Part shown: positions 49,037 to 58,681 of the stretch, in pieces
Layout of the letters: each line of letters opens with the position of its first letter
How positions within the stretch are numbered: the stretch's first letter is position 1
Assembly (NCBI RefSeq): GCF_000505665.1
Contig: NC_023033.1
Location: 1 to 64,000 of the forward strand
Reading direction: 5' to 3'
Source: Thermosynechococcus sp. NK55a
Lineage (GTDB): Bacteria; Cyanobacteriota; Cyanobacteriia; Thermosynechococcales; Thermosynechococcaceae
Length of the DNA stretch: 64,000 nt
Translations under genes and position numbers: made by a program
The notes under the pieces: generated by a model
Database searches by the model: none
Seen by the model: the letters and a program-made list of their open reading frames with translations, nothing else
Told to the model about the DNA's origin: nothing

Positions 49037-49402
49037 TCAAGCGTCCCCTTTGCTATTAGCAGCAGCCTTTAACAACTCTAAGGCTGTTTCCAGCAACTGA
49101 ATTGCCCTAGCCGGAGGTAAGTGACGCAATTTGCCAAGAATCTCAGCCACCAGTTGTTCTTCTTCTGGATAGGTGACTTCCGTTTCATTGAGGTAGGCCA
49201 TAAAGCTCTCTAAATTATTAAAGCCAAAAACCCGACTTAACTTTAACAGGTTTGCGGTATTTGGAAATGACACCATATTTTCCCATTTTTGCAAGCAGGT
49301 ATAGGAGATTCCTAACTCAGCGGCAAAGGCACGTTGACTGCGCATCCCCCGTTTATAACGTAGAAGCTTAGAGAGTTGCTTTTGAGAGAGTGGACTAACC
49401 AT
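49037..49402 (-). CDS. XRE-type HTH regulator
   Basis: A 121-residue regulator from ATG 49402. Residues 5-65 form a Cro/C1-type HTH (QKQLSKLLRYKRGMRSQRAF, AAELGISYTCLQKWENMVSF), followed by a short acidic helical region (YPEEEQLVAEILGKLRHL) that may serve dimerisation. The frame is open upstream to 49468 but would then run through one of the iteron repeats at 49445-49515, so the internal ATG is preferred. It is divergent from the Ner-like gene at 49627. Confidence 0.8.
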   Translation of the reverse strand: MVSPLSQKQLSKLLRYKRGMRSQRAFAAELGISYTCLQKWENMVSFPNTANLLKLSRVFGFNNLESFMAYLNETEVTYPEEEQLVAEILGKLRHLPPARAIQLLETALELLKAAANSKGDA

Positions 49403-49444
49403 GGGGAACCGAAATACATCCCTAGACAGGGCATTGTGTTTCTC

Positions 49445-49515
49445 AATAACTTTACATGTTAATCTCATCTAATAACTTTACATGTTAATTTTAACTAATA
49501 ACTTTACATGTTAAT
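49445..49515. repeat. Three 19-bp iterons in the divergent regulator promoter
   Basis: AATAACTTTACATGTTAAT occurs identically at 49445-49463, 49471-49489 and 49497-49515, a strict 26-bp period. Each unit contains the near-palindrome TTACATGTTAA. They sit 43-113 bp upstream of the XRE gene start and 112-182 bp before the Ner-like gene, so they are probably operator sites for one of the two regulators. An iteron-type replication origin is less likely, as no rep gene is nearby. Confidence 0.85.
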
Positions 49516-49626
49516 CTCATCAACGCCCACTTTCGCTACACTGTCAAAAGTTGTCACTTGACAACCTTACTGCCTGCAATTAAACTACAGTTAAAACTTT
49601 GTCGGGCAGAAGTTTATAACAGCATT

Positions 49627-49842
49627 ATGCATCCCGAGGACATCAAGGCAGAACTGCGGAAGCGGGGTTGGAATGGTGCCAAAATTGGCAAAAAGCTAGG
49701 GGTTTCGCGCCACTGTGTATCGGCAGTGATTCATGGCCGCTCGCGCTCGGCAATGGTTGAAAAGGAAATAGCAACGATTCTTAACAAGCCCCTTTACGTT
49801 GTTTTTCCCGATTACTACAGTTACCAACCGCCTTCGGATTAG
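49627..49842 (+). CDS. Ner/Nlp-like HTH protein
   Basis: A 71-residue protein similar to the phage Mu Ner / bacterial Nlp family: MHPEDIKAELRKRGWNGAKIGKKLGVSRHCV is read across positions 1-31 as helix-turn-helix, then SAVIHGRSRSAMVEKEIATI and LNKPLYVVFPDYY, where Ner proteins have the P-x-x-I-W-P-x-R-Y end. The start at ATG 49627 removes an unconserved 23-codon extension. Together with the divergent XRE gene it forms a phage-like two-regulator switch. Confidence 0.75.
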   Translation: MHPEDIKAELRKRGWNGAKIGKKLGVSRHCVSAVIHGRSRSAMVEKEIATILNKPLYVVFPDYYSYQPPSD

Positions 49843-49876
49843 ATTTTTTCTGTCTAATCGCCTATCCTTAGGATAG
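49837..49876 (+). terminator. Possible hairpins after the Ner-like gene
   Basis: GATTAGA (49837-49843, including the stop codon) can pair with TCTAATC (49853-49859), and CTATCC-TTA-GGATAG (49862-49876) follows. The T-run lies in the first loop rather than after a stem, so termination is only a possibility. Confidence 0.35.
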
Positions 49877-49988
49877 CCGAACAATTAGAAAAACTGTAAT
49901 CTAGCAAACAATCTGTAATACTTAGTGTGTTCCTGAAATATTTTTTATCATCACAAACCTTACTTTGATATGGGCTTAAACAAAACAA

Positions 49989-51029
49989 ATGACGGACACA
50001 CTTGCTGAGTATATTCGCCTTTTTCCGGAGCCGATCGCGATCGTCAACGGTAGCGGTGAAATTCTAGCGATCAACGATGGTGCTTCACTTTTTTGGCAGC
50101 GGCATACCCAAGAATTAATTGGTGAATCCCTCGCACTGCTGCTCCAGCAATCGCAGGAGCAGGTACAGGGATGGTTAAAGCTGTGCCAAGGGAATGCCCA
50201 GATGTTGGCTGCCCATTTTCCGGTTCCCCAGCCTGAAGGAAATCACTGGGTCCTTGAAGGCGTTGGTGTCAATCTGCATGATGAACCCGTTATTTTGACA
50301 CGGATTGTGCCTAGCTTTTCCCACAATCAGCAGTTACTCGCTCGCCAGTTGCAGCAACTACAGAGGGAATTGGCTCGGCAAATCGCCCTTGTGAAGGAAT
50401 TGCAGCAATGCCAACAAGCCCTAGAGCAGGAAAAACAGCACCTCCAGAGCCTTGCGGAACAGGATGCCTTGACAGGGTTAGGCAATCGTCGCTTTTTTGA
50501 CGCGGCACTGAATCGTCTCTGGCAACAGACTCAAGCCGAAGGTCAGGCTTTGACGGTGGCACTGATTGATATTGATGACTTCAAAGCCTATAACGACTGC
50601 TGTGGTCATTTGGCGGGCGATCGCGTCCTACAACAGGTGGCTCAAACCCTTAAGGCCCATTTGCGCTCCAACGATGTCATTGCCCGTTATGGGGGTGAGG
50701 AGTTTGCCCTTGTACTCCCCTATGTTTCCGCTGGCGCGGCTCTACAAATCCTTGAACGGATGCTCCATCACGTGCGGGAACTGAAAATCCCCCAAGCAGA
50801 CACGGCGCACCATCGCTACATAACAGTCAGTGCTGGGCTATGCTTTGTCCCTGCCGGGGAAAGTCAGAGCACCTTAACTGAGATGCTTGCCATTGCTGAT
50901 ACTGCGCTTTATCAGGCCAAAAAACAGGGGCGCGATCGCGCTATTCTTCTTGAATGGTCGCAAGAGGCTGTCCCTAGGCCTCGGTGTTGGGATACCAGTT
51001 GGCGATCGCCCCCACCTCCGCTAGGATAA
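49989..51029 (+). CDS. PAS-coiled coil-GGDEF diguanylate cyclase
   Basis: A 346-residue enzyme that makes cyclic di-GMP. Residues ~5-115 form a PAS-like sensor (FPEPIAIVNGSGEILAINDG), a coiled coil spans ~115-160, and the GGDEF domain follows (DALTGLGNRRFFDAALNRLW, DIDDFKAYNDCCGHLAGDRVLQQ, active site ARYGGEEFALVLP). The inhibitory I-site RSND is five residues before GGEEF. There is no membrane segment. The C-terminal ~25 residues are unstructured and Pro-rich. In cyanobacteria c-di-GMP controls pilus-dependent motility and aggregation, which fits the pilus genes elsewhere in the window. Confidence 0.92.
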   Translation: MTDTLAEYIRLFPEPIAIVNGSGEILAINDGASLFWQRHTQELIGESLALLLQQSQEQVQGWLKLCQGNAQMLAAHFPVPQPEGNHWVLEGVGVNLHDEPVILTRIVPSFSHNQQLLARQLQQLQRELARQIALVKELQQCQQALEQEKQHLQSLAEQDALTGLGNRRFFDAALNRLWQQTQAEGQALTVALIDIDDFKAYNDCCGHLAGDRVLQQVAQTLKAHLRSNDVIARYGGEEFALVLPYVSAGAALQILERMLHHVRELKIPQADTAHHRYITVSAGLCFVPAGESQSTLTEMLAIADTALYQAKKQGRDRAILLEWSQEAVPRPRCWDTSWRSPPPPLG

Positions 51030-51060
51030 ACCTCAGTGAAGTTGTCGCTAGTGCTCAGCT

Positions 51061-51258
51061 ATGAATCCTGCACCCAACTACTTTATTGCCAGCCAAATGC
51101 GGATCGAGCCACAAATTATCGTGGCACAAAAATTCAAAGACACGTTGGGGGAAGACTTTTCTAAGGCGTGGGCAAACTTTGTCGATTCGGGCCAACTGTG
51201 GGCACTGATTATTGGTCTGGCCATTGGTTGGATCTTTGGTAAGCTCCTAAACTTTTAG
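51061..51258 (+). CDS. Small single-span membrane protein
   Basis: A 65-residue protein with a soluble N-terminal half and one C-terminal membrane segment (LWALIIGLAIGWIFGKLLNF). I do not recognise the family, but the clean start at ATG 51061 and the position between the cyclase gene and argH, same strand with short gaps, support a real gene. Confidence 0.65.
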   Translation: MNPAPNYFIASQMRIEPQIIVAQKFKDTLGEDFSKAWANFVDSGQLWALIIGLAIGWIFGKLLNF

Positions 51259-51273
51259 CTCTGCGAACTGCCT

Positions 51274-52665
51274 GTGACTGCCCAACCCCAGCCCTGGAGC
51301 CAACGCTTTGAACAAGCCCTCCATCCAGCGATCGCTCGCTTTAATGCCAGTATTGGTTTTGACATTCGCCTCATTGAATACGATCTGACCGGCTCCCAAG
51401 CCCATGCGCGCATGCTGGCAAAAACGGGGATTATTTCCCCTGAGGAAGCAGAAACGCTGCTCCAAGGCCTAGAGCAAATTCGCCAAGAATACCGAGCCGG
51501 CCAGTTTACCCCCGGCATTGAAGCCGAGGATGTTCACTTTGCCGTCGAACGCCGCCTCACAGAATTGGTTGGGGAGGTGGGTAAGAAACTGCACACGGCG
51601 CGCTCGCGCAACGATCAGGTGGGCACCGATATTCGCCTCTATTTGCGCTCAGAAATTGACCACATTCTTCAACAACTGCGGCAGTGGCAGCGCACCCTGC
51701 TAGATTTAGCAGAATCCCATGTGGAAACCCTCATCCCTGGTTACACCCACCTGCAACGGGCACAACCGCTGAGCTTGGCTCACCATCTGCTGGCCTATGT
51801 GGAAATGGCGCAGCGGGACATTGAGCGACTGCGGCAAATTCGGGAGCGGGTAAATGTCTCTCCCTTGGGGGCTGGGGCACTGGCGGGCACAACGTTCCCC
51901 ATCGATCGCCACTACACAGCGGAATTATTGGGCTTTCGGGAACCCTATCGCAATAGCCTCGATGCCGTCAGCGATCGCGATTTTGCCATTGAATTTCTCT
52001 GTGCCGCTAGCCTGATCATGGTGCACCTATCGCGGCTCGCGGAGGAGATTATTCTCTGGGCCTCTGAGGAGTTTGCCTTTGTGCGGCTCACCGATAGCTG
52101 TGCCACCGGTTCTAGTATCATGCCCCAAAAGAAAAATCCCGATGTACCAGAATTGGTGCGGGGGAAAAGCGGCCGCGTCTTTGGCCATTTGCAAGCCCTC
52201 TTGGTGATGATGAAGGGACTACCCTTGGCCTACAACAAGGATTTGCAAGAAGATAAAGAAGCCCTTTTCGATGCCGTTGATACGGTGCGTGCCTGCCTAG
52301 GGGCGATGACAATCCTGATGGCCGAGGGGCTGGTGTTCCAAACCCAACGCTTGGCGGCGGCGGTGGAGAGTGATTTTGCCAATGCCACGGATGTGGCCGA
52401 CTACTTGGCCAGCAAAGGGGTGCCCTTCCGCGAGGCCTATAACTTGGTGGGGCAAGTGGTGAAAACCTGTGTTGCTCAGAAGAAGCTCCTCAAAGACCTC
52501 ACCCTTGAGGAATGGCAAGCCCTGCACCCCGCCTTTGGGGCGGATATTTACCAACGGATCGCCCCCCGCCAAGTGGTGGCTGCCCGCAATAGCTATGGCG
52601 GGACGGGGTTTGATCAGGTGCGCCAAGCCCTCGCGGCGGCCCGCGATCGCCTTAATGATTTTTAA
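51274..52665 (+). CDS. argH: Argininosuccinate lyase
   Basis: The last step of arginine synthesis, splitting argininosuccinate to arginine and fumarate. It is 463 residues starting with GTG. Family marks are [48 protein letters not shown] (catalytic His region), [14 protein letters not shown], and the mobile loop signature [12 protein letters not shown]. Length and sequence are typical. Confidence 0.96.
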   Translation: MTAQPQPWSQRFEQALHPAIARFNASIGFDIRLIEYDLTGSQAHARMLAKTGIISPEEAETLLQGLEQIRQEYRAGQFTPGIEAEDVHFAVERRLTELVGEVGKKLHTARSRNDQVGTDIRLYLRSEIDHILQQLRQWQRTLLDLAESHVETLIPGYTHLQRAQPLSLAHHLLAYVEMAQRDIERLRQIRERVNVSPLGAGALAGTTFPIDRHYTAELLGFREPYRNSLDAVSDRDFAIEFLCAASLIMVHLSRLAEEIILWASEEFAFVRLTDSCATGSSIMPQKKNPDVPELVRGKSGRVFGHLQALLVMMKGLPLAYNKDLQEDKEALFDAVDTVRACLGAMTILMAEGLVFQTQRLAAAVESDFANATDVADYLASKGVPFREAYNLVGQVVKTCVAQKKLLKDLTLEEWQALHPAFGADIYQRIAPRQVVAARNSYGGTGFDQVRQALAAARDRLNDF

Positions 52666-52763
52666 TGAAAAAGGGTGTCATTTGCCCTTAGTCTGAAAAA
52701 TAGACTGTGGTGACGGTCGTTTTTAGAAACAAAACATTGCAAATCTTTAAGAAGGATCTCGTG

Positions 52764-53480
52764 ATGACGACGTCTCTAGCGACGAAATTGCGCGAAGGCA
52801 CCAAAAAAGCCCATACCATGGCCGAGAACGTTGGCTTTGTGCGCTGCTTCCTCAAAGGCACCGTAGAAAAAAGCTCCTACCGCAAGCTCGTTGCCAGCCT
52901 CTATCACGTTTACAGCGCCATGGAACAGGAGATGGAGCGGCTCAAAGATCATCCCATTGTTGGCAAAATTTACTTTCCGGAGCTGAACCGCAAAAGTAGC
53001 CTTGAGCGAGATCTCACCTATTACTTTGGCTCCAATTGGCGCGAGGAAATTACCCCCTCGCCAGCCACGCAGGCCTATGTTGCCCGCATCCATGAAGTGG
53101 CCAATACTGCTCCGGAACTTTTGGTGGCCCACTCCTACACCCGCTACCTAGGGGATCTTTCGGGCGGCCAAATCCTCAAAGGGATTGCTGAGCGGGCGAT
53201 GAATTTGCAAGATGGCGAAGGTACAGCGTTTTATCGGTTCGAGTCCATTAGTGACGAAAAGGCCTTTAAGCAACTCTATCGCCAACGCCTCGATGAACTG
53301 CCGGTGGATGAGGCCACTGCAGACCAGATTGTGGATGAGGCCAATGCCGCCTTTGGCATGAACATGAAGCTCTTCCAGGAACTGGAGGGCAACCTGATCA
53401 AGGCCATTGGGCAGTTGCTCTTTAATACGCTGACTCGTCGCAAACAGCGCGGCAGCACTGAACTGGCCACCGCCGAGTAA
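52764..53480 (+). CDS. ho1: Heme oxygenase (biliverdin-producing)
   Basis: Ferredoxin-dependent heme oxygenase that opens heme to biliverdin IX-alpha, the precursor of phycobilins and of phytochrome-type chromophores. It is 238 residues with the proximal heme ligand H17 in REGTKKAHTMAENVGF and the distal helix YLGDLSGGQILKGIA. AAGGAT lies 9-10 bases before ATG 52764; the frame is open upstream to 52707 with unconserved sequence. Its reductant, PetF, is encoded at 22 kb. Confidence 0.95.
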   Translation: MTTSLATKLREGTKKAHTMAENVGFVRCFLKGTVEKSSYRKLVASLYHVYSAMEQEMERLKDHPIVGKIYFPELNRKSSLERDLTYYFGSNWREEITPSPATQAYVARIHEVANTAPELLVAHSYTRYLGDLSGGQILKGIAERAMNLQDGEGTAFYRFESISDEKAFKQLYRQRLDELPVDEATADQIVDEANAAFGMNMKLFQELEGNLIKAIGQLLFNTLTRRKQRGSTELATAE

Positions 53481-53492
53481 CTTAGGAGTAAC

Positions 53493-54815
53493 CTAGAGCG
53501 TAAACTGAAAGGCTTTGACGAGCATCCCCGGCACCGTAATGCCCCCAAGGGAGCGGCGTTCGTAGGTATCGGTGTTGGCGATCCAAAGGGGGGTGTCCGT
53601 CAAGGCTTCTAGGTTATTGCCCCAAAAGTCATACAGACTGTCATCAAACCGCAGATCGCTAATCGGGGCAACGATTTTGCCCTGCTCTACCCAAAAACAG
53701 GCGTAGCGGGTCATGCCTGTTATTCGTCCATTGGGGCGATCGCTCCAGTTCAGGTAGTGCAAATTGCCGACGTACAGCCCTGTATCGAGGGCAGCAAGCG
53801 CATCCACCGCTGGCAGGGTACCGGCCAGCACTAGGGGCGATCGCAGGCTTTCTTGGCGGTTGGCACCATTGGCCACCAGGTTGTATTCCTGAGCCGTGCG
53901 CCGACTAATAAGCAGCGTTTGCAATTGGCCGCGCTCAATTAAAGACAGGTAGGGCGGAGCGATATCGCCATCGCTATTGAAGCGGGGCACTGTGCCGCTG
54001 GTAAAGTCCTCCTGCAAATTGAAAAGGGGGGATAGAGTAACCCCTTCCCGTAACTTGGCGAGGGCACTGCCCCCTTGACGATAGGCGGCCTCACTGACGG
54101 CTCCCCAGGAGAGCATCCCCACGAGTTCAGCGACAGCAGCGGGGGCAAAGTAGGTGCGATAGCGTCCTGGCGGCAGCTGGCGCGGCGGCTGTGCCAACTG
54201 GGCTAACTGCTGGCGATCGCTGGCAATTTGGGCTTCGTAGGTGGCAGTGTCCCAATGGGTACTGGCATAGCTATTTTTGACTGCCTTGCCCGTGTCTGTA
54301 AAGAGGGAATAATCCAAGCAAAAGGTTTCCGTGGCAAACCAGTGCTCCTGGCCTGCGGAGTTAAAGCTACCGCGAGCGATGGTGCCGCCACTATAAATGC
54401 CGACAAAATCAAGGTCTTGCACGGGTTTGAGGAGGGTTTCTACAACCGAGTCAGGATCAGGCAAGCGGCCAAGGTAGGTGTCTTGAATAGAGCCCGTATC
54501 CGTTGGTGGCACTAGGTAGGGATCCACAGGGAGCTGAACCGTTTCTGAGCGCAATTGCGCCAAATACTCTAGGGCAGCCGCCAGATCTGCCGTCCCCGTA
54601 TAGGGAAAGGAAGTGCTCGCCGTCCGTTGCTGGACTTGCAACCGCAGTGTCACCACCGTATCTTCTACGGTGCCAATTTGACGAACCCGCGCCCGATTGA
54701 AGCGAATAAACTGGCTGGATTCACTTGCAATTTTAACGAAAAGCACCTCTGTTGGTTTCAGGGCAGCAAACAACTGATGGCTAAGGTGCTGAGCAGCAGA
54801 AAAGTCAAGTGTCAT
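53493..54815 (-). CDS. TldD/PmbA family protein
   Basis: A 440-residue member of the TldD/PmbA family, from ATG 54815. It has the usual FVGIYSGGTIARGSFNSAGQ, the FAPAAVAELVGMLSWGAVSEA and the C-terminal TDTYERRSLGGITVPGMLVK. No HExxxH zinc site is visible, so it is on the PmbA-like, non-catalytic side. Family members act in peptide maturation with a TldD partner, which is not present here. It is convergent with ho1, 12 bp apart. Confidence 0.88.
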   Translation of the reverse strand: MTLDFSAAQHLSHQLFAALKPTEVLFVKIASESSQFIRFNRARVRQIGTVEDTVVTLRLQVQQRTASTSFPYTGTADLAAALEYLAQLRSETVQLPVDPYLVPPTDTGSIQDTYLGRLPDPDSVVETLLKPVQDLDFVGIYSGGTIARGSFNSAGQEHWFATETFCLDYSLFTDTGKAVKNSYASTHWDTATYEAQIASDRQQLAQLAQPPRQLPPGRYRTYFAPAAVAELVGMLSWGAVSEAAYRQGGSALAKLREGVTLSPLFNLQEDFTSGTVPRFNSDGDIAPPYLSLIERGQLQTLLISRRTAQEYNLVANGANRQESLRSPLVLAGTLPAVDALAALDTGLYVGNLHYLNWSDRPNGRITGMTRYACFWVEQGKIVAPISDLRFDDSLYDFWGNNLEALTDTPLWIANTDTYERRSLGGITVPGMLVKAFQFTL

Positions 54816-55330
54816 GCGGCACAGAGTTCTGATGAAGATTCTCAAGGGTATTCCTTAAGTTAACCCATTCTCGACCTGTTCTCTATGGCCACTGATCAGA
54901 TTTCCTCAAAAAATGTTATTTGGTATTATTTGGCGTATGTTTGGAGTACTGCTGCGGGGTAGTTGTACGACTGCCGGACAAAACCCCACTAAAAGTTAAG
55001 GTAGCGATTTTGTGATTTTTAGGGGAGATTATCAAAAAGATTATCAAAACAGGCGTACTTTATCCCTATGTGGTAAAGGCTCTTACTATTTATTACTATT
55101 TAATTATTACTATTTAAGTGTGTATCAACATCGTGTTTGATCAGTACTTCGCCAACCGCAAAGTAACTAGCTGCCACTTTCATGCATATAAAAAGCAAGC
55201 AGTCGGCTCACAATAACTTAGCTACAAAAGATAATGACCATAAAATTTATTACTTCATAAATTCAAGAGTCTTGCATTGTGGCTCCCCCTAGGGCACGCT
55301 GAGACAAGAATCCTTTAATGGTTGCGCTTC
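54816..55330. other. 515-bp AT-rich region without genes
   Basis: It lies between the divergent PmbA-like and Ycf39-like genes. No open frame longer than about 40 codons or RNA gene is recognised. It contains the tandem repeats listed at 55026-55116 and should hold both promoters. Confidence 0.5.
55026..55116. repeat. Short tandem repeats in the AT-rich intergenic region
   Basis: AGATTATCAAAA is perfectly duplicated head-to-tail at 55026-55049. TTACTATTTA occurs at 55083-55092, 55093-55102 and 55107-55116. They may be slippage products or binding sites. Confidence 0.8.
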
Positions 55331-56203
55331 ATGTACTTGGTTACGGGTGCCACAGGACAACTAGGTTTGCGGGTGGTGCGCCGCTGTATCGCGTTGGGGC
55401 TACCTGTACGGGCGTTTGTGCGCCTAACGAGCCAATACGATCTTCTCAAGGAATGGGGTGCTGAGATTTTCATTGGTGATCTGCAACAGCCTCGCGATAT
55501 TCAGGCTGCCATGGGGGGAGTGGAGGCGGTCATTTGCTGCCATGGTAGTCAGTTACTCAGCCGTGCCATTCAAGCGATTGATTACCGTGCCACCTTGGAT
55601 GTGATTCAGGTGGCTCAGGAACAGGGGGTGCGCTATCTAGCGCTGATTTCTCCTCTGGCGGTGACGGGCGATCGCCAGCAGTCCCCCTTTCTCAAGGCCA
55701 AGTACGAAGTCGAGCAGGTGCTCATCAGCAGTGGTCTCAACTACGGCATTTTTCGCTGTCCCACCCTGATGTCGAGTTTGCTTCCCCTTGCGGCGCGCTT
55801 TCAGCAGACGGGGGTTTACATTGTCCTTGGGGAGCCGCAGCATCGGCTGCAACTGCTCAGTCCCGACGATTTAGCCCGCTGTATTCTCATTGCCAGCCAA
55901 GCCCGTCAGCCAGCGATTTTTAGCATGGCGCATCCAGAGGTTTTAACCCGCCAAGAGATTGCTGATCGCCTTGGTCGCTTTTTCAATAAACGCCCCTTTG
56001 TCATGACACTGCCCCTGAGTGTCATTGATGGTGCTCGCCAGTTGCTTGGCGTCATGAGTCGTGATTTGGAAGCCAGTCTTGGGACGCTGCGGACGCTGTT
56101 GGCCTATGAAAGTCTTTGCCCTGCCAGTGAAATTGAGCGTGCCCAAACCTATTTTCAACTCTCCTTTGAGTCCCTAGAGACATTCTTGGATCGCTACTTT
56201 TAG
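55331..56203 (+). CDS. NmrA/Ycf39-like SDR-family protein
   Basis: A 290-residue atypical short-chain dehydrogenase from ATG 55331 (TTG at 55322 is the alternative). It has the NAD(P)-binding loop VTGATGQLG at the N-terminus, then IFIGDLQQPRDIQAAMGGVEAVIC and RYLALISPLAV. The usual Tyr-x-x-x-Lys is not clear (SPFLKAKYEVEQVL has Lys-x-Lys-Tyr), as is common in NmrA-like proteins. Relatives such as Ycf39 act in chlorophyll delivery to photosystem II; a regulatory or assembly role is possible. Confidence 0.82.
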   Translation: MYLVTGATGQLGLRVVRRCIALGLPVRAFVRLTSQYDLLKEWGAEIFIGDLQQPRDIQAAMGGVEAVICCHGSQLLSRAIQAIDYRATLDVIQVAQEQGVRYLALISPLAVTGDRQQSPFLKAKYEVEQVLISSGLNYGIFRCPTLMSSLLPLAARFQQTGVYIVLGEPQHRLQLLSPDDLARCILIASQARQPAIFSMAHPEVLTRQEIADRLGRFFNKRPFVMTLPLSVIDGARQLLGVMSRDLEASLGTLRTLLAYESLCPASEIERAQTYFQLSFESLETFLDRYF

Positions 56204-57072
56204 CGAGGGGGATCTCCACAGGGGCGATCGCGATAGAGCTGCCAATAGCGCTTAAATTTAACCCAATCAAAGCTACGCGGATCGATACGTTCCCCGGAGC
56301 GATCGACCGCCGCATGGGTTGTTACCCGTTGGCGATCAATTCCTGTTTGCGCCACTAGCCACGCCAAGGTGCGGTATTGGGCATCGGTGTAACCAGTATG
56401 GCTAGAGCCATTGTGGCGCCCCTGGGGCGGTGTTTCTAGGGAAAAGTGGAGGGCAAAATTATTCACCGAAGGGGCAAGGCGGGGGTTTGTCTGCGCCGCT
56501 TCCTTGCCAAAGGCGGAATTGCCGGCACCATAGGCTCGCTTCGACCAAGGCACTAAGTGCAGCAGCCAACCGTTGAGGGTAATCAATTCATGGTAGCTGG
56601 CCTGTTCTTCATCGCGGGGATGCGGTGTTTGGAAAAAGTTGAGGGCTGATCCGGCAGAGGCCACCGTTTCATGTAAAACAATCAGGGGTTGATGATCCAA
56701 CACTTGAGGCCGAAAATCGGTACGGTAGCGATCGCCAAAATTAGTGGGGTCGGCGGGCACACTGTACCAAGGGGGGGCAGCTGCACACTGTTGATGAACT
56801 TGGCGCACTTGAGCAAAGAGGCGATCGTAGGCAGCGCCGTCACTGCGCTGGAGAGGCAGCAGCGGATTCTCAGGGGAGGACTCTGGCAAGGGGGGCAACG
56901 ATTCCGCTGGCGTATCAAATTCTGGATCATTAATAGATACGGCTTGGCTGAGATCAAGGGGCAGATCCCCCTTGGGAATAGAGCCAATCATGGCGCTCCA
57001 AAGGGAGAGCACAACCACGGTGGCGATCGCTAGGGAAATCAGAAACCGCAGGCCTTGGGAACGACGCAACAT
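56200..57072 (-). CDS. N-acetylmuramoyl-L-alanine amidase (amidase_2/AmpD-like)
   Basis: A 290-residue membrane-anchored peptidoglycan amidase from ATG 57072. An N-terminal membrane segment ([19 protein letters not shown]) is followed by a ~90-residue linker and the zinc amidase domain: first zinc His in [12 protein letters not shown], then FALHFSLE and, at the end, [21 protein letters not shown] with another zinc His. It would act in the periplasm on peptide stems. It overlaps the Ycf39-like gene's last 4 bp. Confidence 0.88.
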   Translation of the reverse strand: MLRRSQGLRFLISLAIATVVVLSLWSAMIGSIPKGDLPLDLSQAVSINDPEFDTPAESLPPLPESSPENPLLPLQRSDGAAYDRLFAQVRQVHQQCAAAPPWYSVPADPTNFGDRYRTDFRPQVLDHQPLIVLHETVASAGSALNFFQTPHPRDEEQASYHELITLNGWLLHLVPWSKRAYGAGNSAFGKEAAQTNPRLAPSVNNFALHFSLETPPQGRHNGSSHTGYTDAQYRTLAWLVAQTGIDRQRVTTHAAVDRSGERIDPRSFDWVKFKRYWQLYRDRPCGDPPR

Positions 57073-57141
57073 AGGCAGAATCGAACCAATTTGGCAAAAT
57101 ACAATCAAACCCTAAGCCAAAAATTTAGGATCAGCAAGCTG

Positions 57142-58173
57142 ATGATTATTGTTCTAAGAAGTGGCACCCCCAGTGAAGAAATTGAGCGGGTCAGCAGTGA
57201 AATGCAAAGTTGGGGATTGACCCCTGAAAAAATTGTTGGCAAGCATAAAGTGGTGATTGGCCTGGTCGGAGAAACGGCAGAACTCGATCCGCTGCGCATT
57301 CAAGAAATTAGCCCTTGGATTGAACACGTTTTGCGGGTCGAGCAACCCTTCAAGCGAGCCAGCCGCGAGTATCGCCACGGCGAACCCAGTGAAGTGGTGG
57401 TATCAACGCCCAATGGAGAGGTTATCTTCGGCGAAGGCCATGATGTGGTGGTTGTGGCGGGGCCTTGCTCGGTTGAGAATGAGGCCATGATCATTGAAAC
57501 GGCGCAGCGGGTGAAAGCAGCGGGGGCCAAATTCCTGCGCGGCGGCGCCTACAAACCCCGTACCTCCCCCTATGCCTTCCAGGGGCATGGCGAAAGTGCC
57601 CTTGAGCTGCTGGCGGCAGCAAAAGCAGCAACCGGTTTGGGCATCATTACCGAAGTGATGGACGCAGCGGATTTAGACAAAATTGCCGAAGTGGCCGATG
57701 TGCTGCAAATTGGTGCCCGCAATATGCAAAATTTTTCTCTCTTGAAGCGGGTGGGTGCCCAACCTAAACCCATCCTCCTGAAACGGGGCATGTCCGCCAC
57801 TATTGAGGAATGGTTAATGGCTGCGGAGTACATTCTGGCGGCAGGAAATCCCAATGTCATTCTCTGTGAACGGGGCATTCGTACCTTTGACCGCGAATAT
57901 ACCCGCAATACCTTGGATTTAGGGGCGATTCCCGTACTGCGCAAGCTTACCCATCTACCGATTATGATTGACCCCAGTCATGGCACTGGCTGGGCAGAAT
58001 TTGTGCCCGCAATGGCCAAAGCCGCTGTGGCCGCAGGCGCTGATGCCCTGATGATTGAGGTACACCCAAATCCAGCCAAGGCGCTTTCCGATGGTGCCCA
58101 ATCCCTTACTCCGGATCAGTTTGACGAGTTGATGCAGGCGCTCCAACGTCCCCTTGTCAGTTTGAGCCGCTAG
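57142..58173 (+). CDS. 3-deoxy-7-phosphoheptulonate synthase (DAHP synthase)
   Basis: The first enzyme of the shikimate pathway, joining phosphoenolpyruvate and erythrose 4-phosphate. It is 343 residues from ATG 57142, beginning with the ferredoxin-like regulatory domain ([20 protein letters not shown]) that marks the AroF/AroG type I-beta subgroup. The catalytic barrel has [51 protein letters not shown] and [11 protein letters not shown] 29-codon upstream extension is not conserved-looking. Confidence 0.94.
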   Translation: MIIVLRSGTPSEEIERVSSEMQSWGLTPEKIVGKHKVVIGLVGETAELDPLRIQEISPWIEHVLRVEQPFKRASREYRHGEPSEVVVSTPNGEVIFGEGHDVVVVAGPCSVENEAMIIETAQRVKAAGAKFLRGGAYKPRTSPYAFQGHGESALELLAAAKAATGLGIITEVMDAADLDKIAEVADVLQIGARNMQNFSLLKRVGAQPKPILLKRGMSATIEEWLMAAEYILAAGNPNVILCERGIRTFDREYTRNTLDLGAIPVLRKLTHLPIMIDPSHGTGWAEFVPAMAKAAVAAGADALMIEVHPNPAKALSDGAQSLTPDQFDELMQALQRPLVSLSR

Positions 58174-58192
58174 AAAAGGCAGGAAACAGCCA

Positions 58193-58681
58193 ATGACCGA
58201 TATGCTGGTCAGGCTCTACGATCTGGTGGTGGATTGGCCCGCCGTGCTGGCGCATCAACAGCAGGGGATTCACTATCGGCAGCCCTTGGGATCAGAAGTG
58301 GATTGGATTGTCCAGTGGGTGGGCGATCGCTTGAGTGCCGGTTGGCGGAGTGAAGTGGCGATCGCCTTCAGCCAACGCCCCCCACGGGGACTGATTGCTG
58401 TTCAAGAGGGTGAACTACTCGGCTTTGCCTGCTATGATGCTGCCGCCCTAGGACTGTTTGGCCCCATGGCGGTGGCAGAACCGCACCGAGGACGGGGAAT
58501 TGGTCGCCTTCTCTTGCAGTTAACCTTGGCTCAAATGCGCAGTGCAGGCTATGGCTATGCCGTCATTGGTTGGGTCTCCGCAGAGGCGTTTTATGCAAAG
58601 ACCGTTGGCGCAATGCCCATTCCCGATTCTCGCCCCGGGCTCTGGCAAACTGCCCTAAGGATCAGCCCATCAGGCTCTTAA
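58193..58681 (+). CDS. GNAT-family N-acetyltransferase
   Basis: A 162-residue acetyltransferase with the acetyl-CoA loop VAEPHRGRGIGRLLLQLTL and the preceding strand GLFGPMAV, then YAVIGWVSAEAFYAKTVGA. The N-terminal part (GLIAVQEGELLGFACYDAA) forms the usual strands. The substrate is unknown. It begins 19 bp after the DAHP synthase gene, so cotranscription is likely. It overlaps the convergent coiled-coil gene by 20 bp. Confidence 0.85.
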   Translation: MTDMLVRLYDLVVDWPAVLAHQQQGIHYRQPLGSEVDWIVQWVGDRLSAGWRSEVAIAFSQRPPRGLIAVQEGELLGFACYDAAALGLFGPMAVAEPHRGRGIGRLLLQLTLAQMRSAGYGYAVIGWVSAEAFYAKTVGAMPIPDSRPGLWQTALRISPSGS

